Source of the DNA: Atopsyche davidsoni
Taxonomy: Eukaryota > Arthropoda > Insecta > Trichoptera > Hydrobiosidae
Direction: 5' to 3'
Assembly (NCBI GenBank): GCA_022113835.1
Contig: JAILWY010000005.1
Location: 9,938,501-10,002,500, forward strand
DNA length: 64,000 bases
Of this stretch, positions 60,079-64,000 are shown piece by piece. Numbering within the stretch: position 1 is the stretch's first letter; each line of letters starts with the position of its first letter. The notes beneath the pieces are model-generated. The model was not told the origin of the DNA, made no database searches, and worked only from the letters and a program-made list of their open reading frames with translations. The translations under genes were made by a program, and so were the position numbers.

Positions 60079-63000
60079 GTATGTGTGATTTTGTTTTCTA
60101 TTATCATTCCACCACATTCAGTACCAAGCGAACAACTATTTATGTTATAAGATCAATTGGAAAGTTTTTCTATTTGCCTTTTTTTGAGAGCTTTGAATTT
60201 CATTATGTTTCCTAATCATAATCTATGGATTTGAAAACTTTATAATTGAGAAGTATATGGTGACTCTACAGAAAAGAATACAGGCCTTCGGATTTTTAAT
60301 AATAGTTAATAAGCCAAATAGATATTTATTTTAGTTTGCAAAAGTTATAATTTTAGTGTAAACTTTGGATTGAACTTTTTTGCCTGCAAAATTTTAAAAT
60401 GAATTCAATATATCAGTAATTATGTTATGTTCGTATGGTTCTTAACTGAACATTTTAATTTTACCATGTAATAAATAAAACCTAATCCTTTTTTGTCAAG
60501 CTTGATAACAAAAAAGAATGGTGTATTTATAAAAGACTGAAAACTACATTAAATGAAAAAATTGTTTCAGTGTATCCGGAGGTTCATACTAGTTTATATT
60601 ATTTTATTTCTTTGCATATGTTAAAATTGTATTTGTTAATTGAAATATATTTTTTCCATAAATTCAGACAGGAACAAAATATAAATAGTAATAAAAAAGA
60701 AATATTTTCCATTATATCAAGGACTCAAACCGGGGCCAATAATATCACAAAATCTTTTTCTTCTACCAACTCTTCTTATCTTAAAATGGACTTGTTAAGT
60801 TATTATTTCCCAATGTTTTAAATATATGCTTACTATCAGGCCAGCATAACTTTACACAATGTGATTGATAATTCAGATACACTGACACCTTAACCCCGAG
60901 TTATACATGGCCATTTAATTTGAACTTGAATTACAATAATGTGCTAGGGTCAATTTTTTGTTGACCTTGTTAATAAAAATTATTCTATGATAGTTTCTCA
61001 TAGATAAAATATTTTTAATTTTGCTTTTAGTATGTATTATTGAATTAAAGCCATCTTTATAAAACAGTATTTTAGGGTAGAAATAATTATCTCTAAGAAG
61101 TATATTAAGTACGTTCAGTGAATATATTACAAATATTTTAATGGAAACGTTGTTTAACTATCCTCTATTTTACCTCGTCGCCTCGTTTTTTTTATGAAAC
61201 CAGGCAGGTCCTTAATCTGCTGCCCTCATCACGCATTTTTGTTAAATTGCATACTTATTATAATAATAACTGATCACGTTGATAACAAAGTTTTTATATA
61301 TTTTTTTTATATAAATATATATTTTTTAAATTCTGCCTCAATACATATATGCCGCCCGTGACAAACTAGGCACGCTACTGGGACCAGGATATCGTTATCC
61401 TAAATCTTGGCTGTGATTTTATGATCGAGGGCGACGTCTGCTTTGTCCCACACATTGCATCCATTTAAATGATTTAATATTTATTCATGGTATCTTGTAT
61501 TAATCAAAACAAAGTATTACTGAATATCAGTAACATCTTTTTTTATAACCACCTATACAAAACAATCAACGTAGTAAATTAAATGATACACATCGTTAAC
61601 GTTCGTACACAAACGGCTTGCAGGGTTTTCTAAAGACGACATGCACGTAACATAAACTATAGTAGTGCAAGTCGGCTATGGGAATTGTCTCAACTGCACT
61701 CCGTCGATCCGTGCTCTGACAAATATACAATGAATAGAATGTTATTAAATGAATTATTCATACTGCTAAATACATCTATTATTTTGACTCACTAATAACT
61801 ACCGATTTTCCAATCAACAAAGCAGATCAATATTTTTTTATAAGTGTCTAGTATATCGAGTAAAATAACAGATATATTTACATACATTAAAAAAAAAAAT
61901 TTGTCGGTTTTATACTTTGTATTCCACTTTTGACGTCGTAAGCTTTTAAAGAAAAAATGTTAATTTTTGTTGCTTCTAATGTTTCTTAGTTCGTATTTTA
62001 TATCAATTACCGTCGAGAGGACTTTGTTTCAATTCTTTTACGGCTAAAACAATTTTACCAACAAACAACAAATAACTGACGCATTATCATGAAATCATTG
62101 CTTTAAATACATTAGATTCGTCATCTATACATGTTTCACTCGCAACGAATGTTAATCTACCAACTGACCACAAAAAAAAATACGAAACCAAATATTTTAA
62201 GACAGCGCAGATTTTCTTTTCGTTCTCAGTTCATTCATATGAATTTGCCCCACGGAGTGACAATCGCGGGAGGTTCACTTTGAAAATGGTCTATAACAAA
62301 AAAAAACTCTGACACTATATATTATACTACGAATCTATACGGGTCTATGCGTTACTGGTTTATGTATAAAAGATCGCAACTACAACTGAATAAGATCACA
62401 CGCCAGACTATCCCGTGAGCATGTGGATTGGACTCATCTATTCAGATATCAGCCATGTGCTAGTACCAGTTGGCTCATAGGCCTTCGGTGGTTGTTTTTT
62501 TTTACCCGATATATTTATATTTGAAAGCCACCAAAAGTCGCTCACACGAAGTCCCGGCGGCAAGTCCGTGGGGACCCGCGTAGGTACCGAGCATTTTGTA
62601 TGCAAATTATGCCATATCCTTTCGCTTCCCTCCTCCCGCGGTCCTCGCAGTCATCCCAGAAGTAAATAATAATTTTCCCGCAGGGTAAACAGGTCGCCTC
62701 CCCGCCAGGTGACTCCGGCCGTGTGGGTAACAGAAAACCAACTCGACCTTCGTGTTTGAACTCAAAATATTTATTTAATAAAATTTTATGATCAAAGTAA
62801 TACAATTTATAAGTTCATAAAATTTTGTCTTATCAGTAGCGCGCCCGTGTACACATTAAAGCCGTGAGACTTGATGGCTGAAAATATGTTATTTTGAAGA
62901 CGCCAGCCTGACTTTATTTCCCCAAACACGAAAATATGTCGCACAGTATTTGGTATTCACCCTACGAAAGACGCAAATTTCCTCTCATTTTCATAAAAAA

Positions 63001-64000
63001 AAGCTTTCCATCAGTAGTCAAACTGAAGTACACGATGTACATAAACAAATTGTACGAAGTTAAGTTCACGGACTTCATTATTGCTGTCGGTTTATCTTTC
63101 CAAGTCATAAATCCCAAATCGATTTATTAAAATAGTGATTTGTATATAGAAAAGGAACAATTAGCTTGATACATGTTAGAAAACGTATGAATGCCAAGTA
63201 AATATGTAAACTTTGACAAAATAGGATATGCGTCCTAAATGAAGCTTTAGGCATCCCTATCGAAGCCCCGTCACAATATAATAGCTATAAATGTAAGTTA
63301 AATGTATTTGATCACAGTTTGAACAATTAATCTGGTAAAATATGTCTTTAAATGCAGCGCCACGCGCTTCTCCAGACTTTACGTGTATGCATAATGAAAG
63401 AATGCAACACTTAATTACCTTTAAAATTTACAACAAAACTTCTCATGAATATTTTATAATTTCCCCCGGAATGTAATAAATCAGAACCTTAGACAGCAAA
63501 ATTAGTGTTTCATAATATATTATTTCCAATCACGAAATACTGCAAATTATACCTGCAGCAAAGGTCGTTTCTGATACGTTTTGTTTTTCACAATTTTACG
63601 GGTCGAGTAGGTGAAGAAAGTCTCTTCGGCTAATTTGGTTTTCCGGGTCACGTCATGCCACGAGAGACTACCTCCGGCGAGCGGTATTGTCACCTACCCG
63701 CAGTTCGGTATCCAATTAAGCGGTCCGCCCGAGCTGTACCTGCCCTACAATACCTGTCTTGAACTTCCAGGAATATGCAATTACAGATAGTTTGCTTAAA
63801 AATTCGACATAAAATCGTTAGTGTCCATGCAATAAGCTGTCGAATCGAAATACTAATCTATTTGTTTTCAGAAAGTAGATTTCACAGTTGTTTAGAGTCC
63901 TTGGTTTGAACCCGGGCGGAGAAGTATATATATCACATATTGTTTTGAAGTCCTTCAATATAAAAATCCGGTAAATTTTCTGTGATTTTCCGGTACATAA
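60079..64000. other. Popeye gene intron (probable)
   Basis: AT-rich DNA with small GC-rich patches at 62.54-62.73 and 63.6-63.75 kb. No exon encoding the Popeye cAMP-binding domain is recognised, so this is most simply the first large coding-region intron. Confidence 0.45.

Noticed and set aside
60571..60821. Candidate second Popeye exon (a CAG acceptor at 60570 and an open frame)
   Set aside because: The required frame does not give the conserved Popeye sequence, and the frame is AT-rich low-information sequence.

Overview
The window is nuclear DNA from an animal, almost certainly an insect and most probably a moth or butterfly (Lepidoptera). The genes have short GT-AG introns, AT-rich introns and spacers, and orthologues of metazoan proteins, including one whose closest relative I recall is fly Tsp96F. 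The mobile elements are eukaryotic: R1-like and RTE-like LINEs, a tRNA-derived SINE, pogo-like and hAT-like DNA elements, and short inverted-repeat elements. The order-level assignment is inference. There are no bacterial operons, CRISPR arrays or phage genes.

Layout. Positions 1-21,400 hold no gene I can support. This is a gene desert in which AT-rich DNA alternates with sharp GC-rich islands of 0.3-1.4 kb. Many islands carry their own short G-rich/C-rich tandem repeat. The desert also holds a nested array of a short inverted-repeat element (11.4-12.05 kb), a perfect 22-bp hairpin (4.85 kb) and an inverted SINE remnant (13.7 kb).

Positions 21,400-48,700 are gene-dense. In order they are: Integrator subunit 7 (+, 7 exons, 955 aa); a leucine-rich-repeat surface protein that looks GPI-anchored or tail-anchored (+, 2 exons, 406 aa); Van Gogh/Vangl, a planar polarity protein (-, 3 coding exons, 539 aa); CFAP53, a ciliary coiled-coil protein (+, 10 exons, 493 aa); a membrane-bound BACE-type aspartyl protease (+, 6 exons, 479 aa); and a Tsp96F-like tetraspanin (-, last three coding exons). 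I joined exons by eye using GT-AG sites, reading frame and remembered family alignments. Every join keeps the frame, but none is confirmed by RNA.

Positions 48,700-64,000 hold another mixed stretch of GC islands and transposon remnants. They also hold the first recognised coding exon of a Popeye-domain (POPDC/Bves) gene (+, 59.56-60.08 kb). Its cAMP-binding Popeye domain is not seen before the window ends. The tetraspanin's first coding exon is not seen either, so its 5' intron is long and may reach past the Popeye gene.

How the genes relate. Vang and CFAP53 are head-to-head with about 1.3 kb between start codons. That spacer carries a perfect RFX X-box match and a near match, 130-190 bp upstream of the CFAP53 start, which fits ciliary control. 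Otherwise the genes are a mixture of housekeeping (INTS7), signalling/polarity (Vang), protease (BACE) and membrane scaffold (tetraspanin, Popeye) functions, with no evidence of one shared pathway. I did not find a wholly new system. The most interesting signals are the X-box pair, the inverted-repeat element family, the repeated emergence of G-rich minisatellites in the GC islands, and the possible nesting of the Popeye gene in the tetraspanin's 5' intron.
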